From Streptomyces sp. 11x1 (GTDB taxonomy: Bacteria > Actinomycetota > Actinomycetes > Streptomycetales > Streptomycetaceae): DNA of 64,000 nt. The notes beneath the pieces are model-generated. The model saw nothing but the letters and a program-made list of their open reading frames with translations, was not told the DNA's origin and did no database searches. The stretch is from NCBI RefSeq assembly GCF_032598905.1, contig NZ_CP122458.1:3844001-3908000 (forward strand). Direction: 5' to 3'. Made by a program: the position numbers and the translations under genes. Below, piece after piece: positions 1 through 7,674 of the stretch (the stretch's first letter is position 1; every line of letters begins with the position of its first letter).

Positions 1-1
1 C

Positions 2-1138
2 GAGCTGGCCGTCCTCGAAACCCTGGACAACGGCAAGCCGATCAAGGAGACCCGCGACGCCGACCTCCCCCTGGTCGCCGCGCACTTCTTCTACTACGCG
101 GGCTGGGCCGACAAGCTCGACCACGCCGGCTACGGCGCGAGCCCCCGCCCCCTCGGCGTGGCGGGCCAGGTCATCCCCTGGAACTTCCCGCTCCTGATGC
201 TGGCGTGGAAGATCGCCCCGGCCCTGGCGACGGGCAACACGGTCGTCCTGAAGCCCGCGGAGACCACCCCCCTCTCGGCGCTGTTCTTCGCGGACGTCTG
301 CCGTCAGGCGGGCCTGCCCAAGGGCGTCGTCAACATCCTCCCGGGATACGGCGACACGGGCGCGGCCCTGGTCGCGCACCCGGACGTGAACAAGGTCGCC
401 TTCACCGGCTCCACCGCGGTCGGCAAGCAGATCGCGAAGACGGTCGCGGGCACCCGCAAGAAGCTCACCCTCGAACTGGGCGGCAAGGGCGCGAACATCG
501 TCTTCGACGACGCGCCCATCGACCAGGCCGTCGAGGGCATCGTGAACGGCATCTTCTTCAACCAGGGCCAGGTCTGCTGCGCGGGTTCCCGCCTGCTGGT
601 CCAGGAGTCGATCCAGGACGAGCTGCTCGACTCCCTCAAGCGCCGCCTGTCGACCCTCCGTCTCGGCGACCCGCTGGACAAGAACACGGACATCGGCGCG
701 ATCAACTCCGAGGAGCAGCTCACCCGGATCACCTCGCTCGTCGAGCGCGGCGAGTCGGAGGGCGCCGAGCGCTGGTCCCCGGCCTGCGAACTGCCCACCG
801 CCGGCTACTGGTTCGCCCCGACGCTCTTCACGAACGTCACGCAGGCGCACACCATCGCCCGTGACGAGATCTTCGGTCCGGTCCTGTCCGTCCTCACCTT
901 CCGCACCCCGGACGAGGCGGTCGCCAAGGCCAACAACACCCAGTACGGTCTGTCGGCGGGCATCTGGACCGAGAAGGGCTCCCGGATCCTGGCCGTCGCG
1001 AACAAGCTGCGCGCGGGTGTCGTCTGGTCCAACACGTTCAACAAGTTCGACCCGACGTCGCCGTTCGGCGGCTACAAGGAGTCGGGCTTCGGCCGCGAGG
1101 GCGGCCGCCACGGCCTGGAGGCGTACCTCGATGTCTGA
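2..1138 (+). CDS. Aldehyde dehydrogenase, 5' end cut off by the window
   Basis: NAD(P)-dependent aldehyde dehydrogenase (ALDH superfamily), cytosolic, oxidising an aldehyde to the acid. The reading frame is open from base 2, so the true start lies before the window and about 100 residues are missing from a usual 480-500. Visible motifs in order are PWNFPL (oxyanion-hole Asn), the cofactor-binding KPAE and FTGST, LELGGKG with the general-base Glu, and GQVCCAGSR whose first Cys (575-577) aligns with the catalytic Cys. The C-terminal PFGGYKESGFGREGG is also family-typical. It overlaps the next gene by 8 bp, so the two are translationally coupled. The substrate cannot be read from sequence. In related genomes, as I recall, this pair follows deoxyribose-phosphate aldolase, which would suggest acetaldehyde or a similar product of nucleoside catabolism; that gene is outside the window. 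Confidence 0.95.
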   Translation, partial: ELAVLETLDNGKPIKETRDADLPLVAAHFFYYAGWADKLDHAGYGASPRPLGVAGQVIPWNFPLLMLAWKIAPALATGNTVVLKPAETTPLSALFFADVCRQAGLPKGVVNILPGYGDTGAALVAHPDVNKVAFTGSTAVGKQIAKTVAGTRKKLTLELGGKGANIVFDDAPIDQAVEGIVNGIFFNQGQVCCAGSRLLVQESIQDELLDSLKRRLSTLRLGDPLDKNTDIGAINSEEQLTRITSLVERGESEGAERWSPACELPTAGYWFAPTLFTNVTQAHTIARDEIFGPVLSVLTFRTPDEAVAKANNTQYGLSAGIWTEKGSRILAVANKLRAGVVWSNTFNKFDPTSPFGGYKESGFGREGGRHGLEAYLDV

Positions 1139-2018
1139 CCGCTTGACTGTCTTCAAGACCTACAAGCTGTACGTCGGCGGGAAGTTCCCGCGTTCCGAGA
1201 GCGGCCGGGTGTACGAGGTGACGGACTCGAAGAACAACTGGCTGGCGAACGCGCCGCTCTCCTCCCGCAAGGACGCCCGTGACGCGGTCGTGGCCGCGCG
1301 CAAGGCGTTCGGCGCCTGGTCGGGAGCCACGGCCTACAACCGCGGCCAGGTCCTCTACCGCGTCGCCGAGATGCTGGAGGGCCGCAGGGCGCAGTTCGTC
1401 CACGAGGTGGCCGACGCGGAGGGCCTGTCGAAGTCGAAGGCGGCGGCCCAGGTGGAGGCCACGATCGACCGCTGGGTCTGGTACGCGGGCTGGACCGACA
1501 AGATCGCCCAGGTGGTCGGCGGCGGAAACCCGGTCGCGGGCCCGTACTTCAACCTGTCCTCCCCCGAACCGACGGGTGTGGTGGCGGTCCTGGCCCCCCA
1601 GGAGTCGTCGTTCCTGGGCCTGGTCTCGGTCCTCGCCCCGGTGATCGCGACGGGCAACACGGCCGTGGTGGTGGCTTCGGAAAGGTCCCCTCTCCCGGCC
1701 CTCTCCCTCGGCGAGGTCCTGGCCACCTCCGACGTCCCCGCCGGCGTGGTCAACGTCCTCTCCGGCCGTACGTCGGAGATCGCGACGCCCCTCGCCGCGC
1801 ACCAGGACGTCAACGCGATCGACCTGGCCGGCGCGGACGACGTCCTGGCGAAGGAACTCGAGATCGCCGCGGCCGACAACCTCAAGCGCGTTCTGCGTCC
1901 ACAGCCTGTGGACGACTGGTCGGCCGCGCCCGGCATCGACCGCATGACGGCGTTCCTGGAGACGAAGACGGTCTGGCACCCGACGGGGTCGCTGGGCGCG
2001 TCGGGGTCGGCGTACTGA
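1131..2018 (+). CDS. Short aldehyde dehydrogenase-family protein lacking the catalytic domain
   Basis: A 295-residue ALDH-family protein starting at the ATG inside the end of the upstream ALDH gene (8-bp overlap). It has the N-terminal region (GGKFPRSESGR), the cofactor-binding part and a family-like stretch around ATGNTAVVVASERSPL. It stops before the segment that would carry the catalytic Cys, and the LELGGK Glu motif is absent. It therefore looks like a pseudo-enzyme, perhaps a regulatory or structural partner of the full-length upstream ALDH. The reading frame is clean with normal codon use, which argues against recent decay. The function is inferred from fold and coupling only. Confidence 0.85.
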   Translation: MSDRLTVFKTYKLYVGGKFPRSESGRVYEVTDSKNNWLANAPLSSRKDARDAVVAARKAFGAWSGATAYNRGQVLYRVAEMLEGRRAQFVHEVADAEGLSKSKAAAQVEATIDRWVWYAGWTDKIAQVVGGGNPVAGPYFNLSSPEPTGVVAVLAPQESSFLGLVSVLAPVIATGNTAVVVASERSPLPALSLGEVLATSDVPAGVVNVLSGRTSEIATPLAAHQDVNAIDLAGADDVLAKELEIAAADNLKRVLRPQPVDDWSAAPGIDRMTAFLETKTVWHPTGSLGASGSAY

Positions 2019-2035
2019 GAAAGCGCCCCGTAAGA

Positions 2036-2101
2036 GGCGCGGGGAACTGCGCGACCAGCCACGGACGGCCCGCGCCGTCTCCGAGGACCGCGCAGTTCCC
2101 C
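2036..2101. repeat. Copy of the dispersed CGCGCAGTTCCCC hairpin repeat
   Basis: The spacer after the short ALDH gene holds GGGGAACTGCGCG at 2041-2053 and its exact complement at 2089-2101, giving a 13-bp stem around a loop of about 35 bases. It belongs to the repeat family also seen near 11.3, 13.8, 22.65, 34.55, 46.6 and 52.27 kb. It could act as a terminator between the convergent neighbours; that is inference. Confidence 0.7.
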
Positions 2102-2104
2102 CCA

Positions 2105-2531
2105 CGGCTTTCCGCTCCCGTCAGCCCTGCAATCAGCCCACCAACCTGTCCCACCACCGGAATGCTCCCGATCGACGGTGCCTGTGCCACCGGCCCGGTC
2201 AGCGCCGTCGGCGTCAGCGGCTGGAAGCCGGCCAGCTGCGTCCCACCCCGTTGTCGAGAGGATCGACCCCGGTGCCCGCCAGCGGGTTGGGCTTGAGCCC
2301 CGCGACCGGTCCGGTGACGTAACCGACCGTGCCGGTCAGGGCCTGCAGGCCCGCCTGCGGGTCGATCTTCCCCAGCGACGTGCGCCGGGTGCGCATCACG
2401 TCGACGACCGGGGCCGCGTCGTCCGCCGCGGCGGCCGTGCCCGCGCCCGCGCCGAGCGCGACCCCGGCGGTGGCAACGGTCAGCAACGCGCGCCGGGCGG
2501 TGGAGTTCCGGGGAGCCGAGTGTCGACCCAT
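2105..2531 (-). pseudogene. Frameshifted small secreted protein
   Basis: The ATG at 2531 opens a protein with a Tat/Sec-like signal peptide (MGRHSAPRNSTARRALL, then a hydrophobic stretch ending GTAAAADD). The mature part reads up to NPLAGTGVDPLDNGVG near 2242 and then runs into an out-of-frame stop at 2214. If one base is added after GTG-GG near 2240, translation continues smoothly as TQLAGFQPLTPTALTG and then PVAQAPSIGSIPVVGQ, in the same low-complexity style. The simplest reading is a 1-bp deletion in one gene, or a sequencing error. The restored frame then runs into the dispersed repeat, so the original 3' end may also be lost. The function is unknown; small secreted proteins of this style are common in streptomycetes. 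Confidence 0.65.
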
Positions 2532-2670
2532 CAGGGGGCCACCTTCTCCTGTGCGCCCCCCTTGCGGAAAGTATTCATAGAGACACGTAAGGTAGTTGAG
2601 GTGTGATGTGCGCTCCACGGGCTACCCGCCGTCTCGGCGGGAGCCGCTCGATGCCTCACACTGGACTCTC

Positions 2671-3300
2671 GTGAGTTCGCATCCCCCGATACCGACCCGA
2701 GTCGTCCTGCTGTCCGGTCCGTCCGGCTCGGGCAAGTCCCTCCTCGCCGCCCGCTCCGGCCTGCCCGTGCTGCGGCTCGACGACTTCTACAAGGAGGGCG
2801 ACGACCCGACGCTGCCGCTGGTGGAGGGCAGCACGGACATCGACTGGGACCACCCGCTGTCGTGGGACGCGGACACCGCCGTCGCCGCGATCGGGGAACT
2901 GTGCCGCACGGGCGGGACGACCGTCCCGACGTACGACATCTCCCTCAGCGCGCGGACGGGCGCGGAGGCCCTGCACATCGGACGGACGCCGGTGTTCATC
3001 GCCGAGGGCATCTTCGCCGCCGAGATCGTCGAACGCTGCCGTGAACTCGGTCTGCTGGCGGACGCGCTCTGTCTGACCCGTGGACCGGTGAAGACCTTCC
3101 GCCGCCGTTTCCTGCGCGACCTCAAGGAGGGCCGCAAGTCGGTGCCGTTCCTGCTGCGTCGCGGCTGGCGGCTGATGCGGCTGGAGCGTTCGATCGTGGC
3201 CCGGCAGACGGAGTTGGGCGCCCACCCCTGCGACCGGGACGAGGCGCTGGGCCGACTGGCGGCGGCCGCCGCCGGCCGCGTCGCGAAGGCCCCGGCCTGA
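2671..3300 (+). CDS. Uridine kinase-like P-loop kinase
   Basis: A 209-residue cytosolic nucleoside-kinase-like protein. From the GTG start at 2671 the P-loop GPSGSGKS lies at residues 16-23, followed by LRLDDFYKEGDDP, the Asp-containing segment typical of uridine kinases. An Arg-rich lid region (FRRRFLRDLKEGRK) follows, in which Arg residues contact phosphate in the family. An in-frame start at 2596 would add 25 residues with no family resemblance, so the GTG is preferred. Probable role: phosphorylation of uridine/cytidine or a related small molecule with ATP, fitting a region rich in nucleoside genes; the substrate is not proven. It is monocistronic and followed by a strong hairpin. Confidence 0.85.
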   Translation: MSSHPPIPTRVVLLSGPSGSGKSLLAARSGLPVLRLDDFYKEGDDPTLPLVEGSTDIDWDHPLSWDADTAVAAIGELCRTGGTTVPTYDISLSARTGAEALHIGRTPVFIAEGIFAAEIVERCRELGLLADALCLTRGPVKTFRRRFLRDLKEGRKSVPFLLRRGWRLMRLERSIVARQTELGAHPCDRDEALGRLAAAAAGRVAKAPA

Positions 3301-3348
3301 GCCCGAGGCCCTGATCCCGAGGCCCCCTGGGCCCGACGCCGGACATGA

Positions 3349-3389
3349 AAGCGGGACTGGACGGACCCCCCGGCCCTCCAGTCCCGCTT
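3349..3389. terminator. Hairpin terminator between the kinase gene and sigQ
   Basis: A perfect 13-bp stem (AAGCGGGACTGGA and its complement) closes a loop of 15 bases. It lies 49 bp past the kinase stop and between two converging genes, so it can end transcription from both sides. Confidence 0.75.
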
Positions 3390-3444
3390 CCCCCGTGATC
3401 CCCCCATGTGTCACACCGGCGCCCCCCAGCGCCACCGTGACGTT

Positions 3445-3477
3445 CCCCGTTCCCCCGTGCTCCCCCGCTTTTCCCCC
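3445..3477 (-). other. G-quadruplex-type tract downstream of sigQ
   Basis: Four C-runs of 4-5 bases with spacers of 3, 5 and 6 bases (G-runs on the minus strand) satisfy the usual G4+N1-7 pattern. The tract lies just past the sigQ stop codon on its coding strand. The sigQ 5' coding region (about 4030-4115) holds further runs of four to five G on the same strand. Folding is inferred. Confidence 0.45.
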
Positions 3478-3501
3478 GTTACTTACTCCCCCCGCTGACC
3501 T

Positions 3502-4269
3502 TCAGGCGACAAGCTCCCCGAAGGACTCCTCCTCGTCACGGCCGAAGCTGAGGACCTCGTCCTCACGCAGCCGGCGGAGGGACCGCCAGATGCTGGACTT
3601 CACCGTGCCGACACTGATGTCGAGGATCTCCGCGATCTCCGGGTCGGTGCGGCCCTCGTAGTAACGCAGGACCAGCATCGTCCGCTGGAGTTCGGGGAGC
3701 CGGGCGAGCGCCTGCCACAGGACGGCGCGCAGTTCGGTGCCGCGCATCGCGTCCGTGTCGCCGACGGTCTCCGGCAGTTCCTCGGTCGGGTACTCGTTCA
3801 GCTTGCGGCGGCGCCACGCGCTGATGTGCAGATTGGTCATGGTGCGGCGGAGGTAGCCCCCGACCGCGGCCTTGTCACTGATCCGGTCCCACGCCCGGTA
3901 GGTCGAGAACAGCGCGCTCTGCAGCAGGTCCTCGGCCTCGAAGCGGTCTCCGGTCAGGTGGTAGGCGGTTGCGTACAGGGAGGCACGACGCTCCTGGACG
4001 TAGGCGGTGAACTCCGCCTCCGACACAGACCGGCGTTCCCCCGTGCCCTCCCCGTACGCGGTCCCCGTTCCCCCGTGGGCGACCCCCGTTGCCCCCGTGG
4101 TGCTTGCCCCCACGTGTGCGTCAACCACCGACATCAACGTGGTGTGCTGACGCCCGGTGCCGCGAGCGCACCCCCGCCCGCTCACCGCACCGGACTTCTC
4201 CGTGTTCCGGACGACGTCGTGGAGCCGCGTGACAACTGCGCTAGTGCTGGTGCTGTGCAGCGTGTTCAT
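3502..4269 (-). CDS. sigQ: ECF sigma factor of the SigE family, SigQ
   Basis: A 255-residue RNA polymerase sigma factor. Region 2 is visible as YHLTGDRFEAEDLLQSALF and then AWDRI. Region 4 has an HTH in the segment EIAEILDISVGTVKSSIWRS, followed by RRLRED. The first 75 residues are low-complexity (Thr/Gly rich). The ATG at 4269 is preceded by GGGGGGCGCGAG, a usable ribosome-binding site; an internal ATG at 4134 is an alternative. The divergent position next to afsQ1/afsQ2 identifies it as sigQ, which in S. coelicolor is controlled by AfsQ1 and influences antibiotic production and development. An AfsQ1-type box lies about 100 bp upstream of the start. Confidence 0.93.
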   Translation of the reverse strand: MNTLHSTSTSAVVTRLHDVVRNTEKSGAVSGRGCARGTGRQHTTLMSVVDAHVGASTTGATGVAHGGTGTAYGEGTGERRSVSEAEFTAYVQERRASLYATAYHLTGDRFEAEDLLQSALFSTYRAWDRISDKAAVGGYLRRTMTNLHISAWRRRKLNEYPTEELPETVGDTDAMRGTELRAVLWQALARLPELQRTMLVLRYYEGRTDPEIAEILDISVGTVKSSIWRSLRRLREDEVLSFGRDEEESFGELVA

Positions 4270-4365
4270 CTCGCGCCCCCCGTCGTGGAGTTCCGGTCTT
4301 CGGCCTGCTTGCTTGCCTGTGCCGAAAAGATTGCCGGTTCACCTTCATGGCTCTGTCCGCCGACT

Positions 4366-4381
4366 GTCACAGACCTGTCAC
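4366..4381. promoter_or_regulatory. AfsQ1 binding site between sigQ and afsQ1
   Basis: GTCAC-AGACCT-GTCAC matches exactly the direct-repeat consensus GTnAC-n6-GTnAC reported for the response regulator AfsQ1 in S. coelicolor. It sits in the 264-bp divergent spacer, 97 bp upstream of the sigQ start and about 150 bp upstream of the afsQ1 start, a position suited to activating sigQ. Binding here is inferred from the match. Confidence 0.8.
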
Positions 4382-4533
4382 AGGGGTCGGCGCCTGGGCA
4401 CGGCCCAGGCGAGGCACAGGTCGATCACAGAGAAGAGTCGTACAGCTACGCGAACGGCACGATCGTGTGCGGGTGTCGGGTGGGAGCGCTCCAGCGGTCG
4501 ATTCGGCGCCATGCCATGGGCCAGAATGAGCCC

Positions 4534-5211
4534 GTGCCTTCCCTGTTGCTGATCGAGGACGACGACGCCATCCGCACGGCCCTGGAGCTCTCACTGACGC
4601 GCCAGGGGCACCGTGTCGCCACCGCCGCCACCGGCGAGGATGGTCTCAAGCTGCTGCGCGAACAGCGGCCGGATCTGATCGTTTTGGACGTGATGCTGCC
4701 CGGCATCGACGGCTTCGAGGTGTGTCGGCGGATCCGGCGCACCGACCAGCTGCCGATCATCCTGCTCACCGCGCGCAGCGACGACATCGACGTCGTGGTG
4801 GGCCTGGAGTCGGGTGCGGACGACTACGTGGTCAAGCCCGTGCAGGGGCGGGTGCTGGACGCCCGGATCCGCGCGGTGCTGCGGCGCGGTGAGCGCGAGG
4901 CCAACGACGCCGCGACCTTCGGCTCGCTCGTGATCGACCGCGCGGCGATGACCGTGACGAAGAACGGCGAGGACCTCCAGCTGACGCCCACCGAGCTGCG
5001 GCTGCTTCTTGAGCTGAGCCGCCGCCCCGGACAGGCCCTGTCCCGGCAGCAGTTGCTGCGTCTGGTGTGGGAGCACGACTACCTGGGCGACTCCCGCCTG
5101 GTGGACGCATGTGTACAGCGGCTGCGCGCCAAGGTCGAGGACGTACCGTCGTCGCCGACCCTGATCCGTACCGTGCGCGGCGTGGGCTACCGGTTGGACA
5201 CGCCTCAGTGA
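4534..5211 (+). CDS. afsQ1: Two-component response regulator AfsQ1
   Basis: A 225-residue OmpR-family DNA-binding response regulator. The receiver domain has the acidic pair EDDD at residues 8-11, the phospho-acceptor Asp52 in VLDVMLPG, and LLTARS. KPVQGR replaces the common KPF at the switch Lys. The C-terminal winged helix contains LTPTELRLLLELSRRPGQ and ends TVRGVGYRLDTPQ. The GTG at 4534 gives exactly the known AfsQ1 length; an in-frame ATG at 4516 would add six residues. The stop overlaps the afsQ2 start by 4 bp. With AfsQ2 it responds to nutrient (notably nitrogen) status and activates sigQ and antibiotic regulators in S. coelicolor. Confidence 0.96.
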   Translation: MPSLLLIEDDDAIRTALELSLTRQGHRVATAATGEDGLKLLREQRPDLIVLDVMLPGIDGFEVCRRIRRTDQLPIILLTARSDDIDVVVGLESGADDYVVKPVQGRVLDARIRAVLRRGEREANDAATFGSLVIDRAAMTVTKNGEDLQLTPTELRLLLELSRRPGQALSRQQLLRLVWEHDYLGDSRLVDACVQRLRAKVEDVPSSPTLIRTVRGVGYRLDTPQ

Positions 5212-6809
5212 CGAAGGCCCGAGGGGGGATCCGCGGCTGGGCCGCGGTTCGCAGGACAGTGCAGTCCAGGATCCGTTTCACCAGTCTGCGGCTGCGTCTG
5301 GTGGTCGTCTTCGGCCTGGTGGCCCTCACGGCCGCCGTGTCGGCGTCCGGTATCGCCTATTGGCTCAACCGCGAGGCCGTGCAGACCCGCGCGCAGGACG
5401 CGGCGCTCAACGACTTCGAGCGTGAGATGCAGAGCCATGTGAGCACGCTGCGCCCGAACCCGACGCAGGACCAACTGCGCCTCGCGGCACGGAAGATGGC
5501 GGACGGCGGCGAGCGCTCCAGCGTGCTGCTGATCGCCGAGGGCGCCGACGGCGAGACGGTCTCCGGCTCCTCCACCGACAACGCGCTCACCGGTTTCTCG
5601 CTGGAGGACGTGCCCGCGTCCCTGCAGAAGGCCGTCAACAAGCGGCAGAAGCTGACCGGGGGCAACAAGCACGCGTACCACGTGTACTGGCAGCGGGTCA
5701 TCGACGGCGACACCCCCTACCTGGTGGGCGGCGCGAAGATGATCGGCGGCGGGCCGACCGGCTACATGCGCAAGTCCCTCGCGGAGGAGGCGAAGGACCT
5801 CAACTCCCTCGCCTGGTCCCTCGGTATCGCCACGGGCCTGTCGCTGATCGGCTCGGCGCTGCTCGCGCAGGCCGCCGCGACCACGGTCCTGAAGCCGGTG
5901 CAGCGCCTCGGGGTGGCCGCCCGGCGCCTCGGCGAGGGCAAGCTCGACACCCGGCTGCGGGTCTCCGGTACGGACGAACTGGCCGACCTCTCCCGGACGT
6001 TCAACCTCGCGGCGGAGTCCCTGGAGAAGAAGGTGGACGACATGAGCGCCCGTGAGGAGGCCTCCCGCCGCTTCGTCGCCGACATGTCCCACGAACTCCG
6101 TACGCCGCTGACGGCGATCACCGCCGTCACGGAGGTGCTGGAGGAGGAGCTGGACGCCGACACCGGCAGCCTCGACCCCATGATCGAACCGGCGGTACGG
6201 CTCGTCGTCAGCGAGACCCGGCGCCTGAACGACCTGGTCGAGAACCTGATGGAGGTCACCCGCTTCGACGCGGGGACGGCCCGGCTCGTCCTGGACGACG
6301 TGGACATCGCCGACCAGATCACCGCCTGCATCGACGCCCGCGCCTGGCTGGACGCGGTGGAACTGGACGCCGAGCGCGGCATCATCATCAACCTGGACCC
6401 GCGCCGCCTGGACGTGATCCTGGCGAACCTGATCGGCAACGCGCTCAAGCACGGCGGCTCCCCGGTGCGCGTGTCGGTGCGCACGGAGGGCGAGAACCTG
6501 TTCATCGAGGTCCAGGACCACGGGCCCGGCATCCCCGAGGACGTCCTCCCGCACGTCTTCGACCGCTTCTACAAGGCGAGCGCCTCCCGCCCGCGCTCCG
6601 AGGGCAGCGGCCTCGGCCTGTCCATCGCCCTGGAGAACGCCCACATCCACGGCGGCGAGATCACCGCCGCCAACTCCCCCAAGGGCGGCGCGGTCTTCAC
6701 CCTGCGCCTGCCCCGCGACGCGGCCTCCCTGGTCGCGCAGGAACGGGACGAGCGGGTCGGCGATCAGGGCGACAGCGGCCCGGCGGGCACCGAGGGGGAC
6801 GGCCGGTGA
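5208..6809 (+). CDS. afsQ2: Sensor histidine kinase AfsQ2
   Basis: A 533-residue membrane sensor kinase that phosphorylates AfsQ1. The first TM helix (about residues 30-52, LVVVFGLVALTAAVSASG) is followed by an extracytoplasmic domain of about 150 residues. A second TM (SLGIATGLSLIGSALLAQA) leads into a HAMP linker. The H-box FVADMSHELRTPLTAI carries the phospho-His, the N-box is NLIGNALKHG, and the G-boxes are DHGPGIPED and GSGLGLSIALENAH. The GTG start overlaps the afsQ1 stop as GTGA, and the same overlap joins it to the lipoprotein gene, so the three genes are one operon. Confidence 0.96.
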   Translation: MTKARGGIRGWAAVRRTVQSRIRFTSLRLRLVVVFGLVALTAAVSASGIAYWLNREAVQTRAQDAALNDFEREMQSHVSTLRPNPTQDQLRLAARKMADGGERSSVLLIAEGADGETVSGSSTDNALTGFSLEDVPASLQKAVNKRQKLTGGNKHAYHVYWQRVIDGDTPYLVGGAKMIGGGPTGYMRKSLAEEAKDLNSLAWSLGIATGLSLIGSALLAQAAATTVLKPVQRLGVAARRLGEGKLDTRLRVSGTDELADLSRTFNLAAESLEKKVDDMSAREEASRRFVADMSHELRTPLTAITAVTEVLEEELDADTGSLDPMIEPAVRLVVSETRRLNDLVENLMEVTRFDAGTARLVLDDVDIADQITACIDARAWLDAVELDAERGIIINLDPRRLDVILANLIGNALKHGGSPVRVSVRTEGENLFIEVQDHGPGIPEDVLPHVFDRFYKASASRPRSEGSGLGLSIALENAHIHGGEITAANSPKGGAVFTLRLPRDAASLVAQERDERVGDQGDSGPAGTEGDGR

Positions 6810-7429
6810 CGATACGAACCGTGCACGGCGTACGGCTCCTGGCGGCAACCGGGGCGCTCGTCGGCCTGCTCACCAGCTGCGGCATCCGGGCCACGCAGGT
6901 ACCGACGGACTTCGGGCCGGCGCCTTCGATGGTGCCGTGCGAGCTGTCGGTGTCGGACATCGCGACCCAGGCCACCCCGTCCGGGATGCCGGTCGAGGTG
7001 TTCCTGCTCTGCTCGGGGGCGCTCGTCCGTGTCAACCGCTCGGTGCAGGTCGCAGAGGGCACCGAGGATGCGCAGCGGCGGGTCGTCGTCGCCCAGGGCC
7101 TGCTGGACGCCCTGGCCGGCGACCCCAGCGACGAGGAGGACGAGGTCGGCTACAGCACGGCCGTCCCGCCCGGCCTCACGGTGTCGGGCCCCGCCCCGGG
7201 CGACCCCGAGGACACCCTGCGCCTGTCCACCGCCCCCGGCTCCCTCCCGAAGTACGCCCTCGCCCAGATCGTCTGCACCTTCGCCGACTCCGCCGCCGCC
7301 GGCGACAACGGCTCGGTCGTCCTGGGCAGCACCGGCGCGGCCTCCCTACGCCGCTACGAGTGCACCCAGGAGACCCAGTCGGCCCCGGGAGAGGGCAACC
7401 CTCCTTCCGAGGAGATCGACGGGTCCTGA
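6806..7429 (+). CDS. Lipoprotein co-transcribed with afsQ1-afsQ2
   Basis: A 207-residue exported lipoprotein. A short signal peptide ends in the lipobox LLTSC, with Cys at about residue 23. The rest is a compact domain with two Cys (in PCELSV and IVCTFAD) and no recognised catalytic motif. The GTG start overlaps the afsQ2 stop by 4 bp, so it is made together with the sensor. Conserved placement suggests it modulates AfsQ2 on the outer face of the membrane, as other sensor-linked lipoproteins do; this is inference. Confidence 0.88.
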   Translation: MTIRTVHGVRLLAATGALVGLLTSCGIRATQVPTDFGPAPSMVPCELSVSDIATQATPSGMPVEVFLLCSGALVRVNRSVQVAEGTEDAQRRVVVAQGLLDALAGDPSDEEDEVGYSTAVPPGLTVSGPAPGDPEDTLRLSTAPGSLPKYALAQIVCTFADSAAAGDNGSVVLGSTGAASLRRYECTQETQSAPGEGNPPSEEIDGS

Positions 7430-7476
7430 CGGACGCCCACGGTCACGGGTTCACGAGCGAGTGCCTGTCCCGCCGA

Positions 7477-7510
7477 CGCCCCCTTGACAGGCCCACTGCA
7501 ACAGGGGGCG
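7477..7510. terminator. Hairpin after the afsQ operon
   Basis: CGCCCCCT at 7477-7484 pairs with AGGGGGCG at 7503-7510 across an 18-base loop, 48 bp past the lipoprotein stop codon. It is a likely end of the afsQ1-afsQ2-lipoprotein transcript. Confidence 0.5.
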
Positions 7511-7531
7511 GCGAGTGAGCCGAAGGAGCGC

Positions 7532-7606
7532 GCCTGTGTCGAGACGGTGATCGCGCGCAGCGCCCGACGAAGGAGGGCCGAGCACGATCGCCGTCTCGAC
7601 ACAGGC
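7532..7606. repeat. Inverted repeat with 22-bp arms in a non-coding spacer
   Basis: The arms at 7532-7553 and 7585-7606 match at 21 of 22 positions (core GTCGAGACGG / CCGTCTCGAC) around a 31-base spacer. The 245-bp gap between the afsQ lipoprotein and the vanZ-like gene otherwise contains only the hairpin at 7477 and a run of seven A at 7635-7641. The arms could form a transcript hairpin or mark a regulator or integration site; no coding sequence explains them. Confidence 0.65.
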
Positions 7607-7674
7607 TTCTGCGCCCCGGAGGCGAACCGAGCCCAAAAAAAGAAGGTGCAACCGATCGTGCCGGGGGCCGCGTC

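Noticed and set aside
861..1130. N-terminal extension of the short ALDH
   Set aside because: Ser/Arg-rich shadow of the preceding ALDH; ATG 1131 with an 8-bp overlap is the natural start.
5205..6848. Long minus-strand frame opposite afsQ2
   Set aside because: Low-complexity His/Arg/Gly-rich translation without domains; the plus strand encodes a clear kinase.
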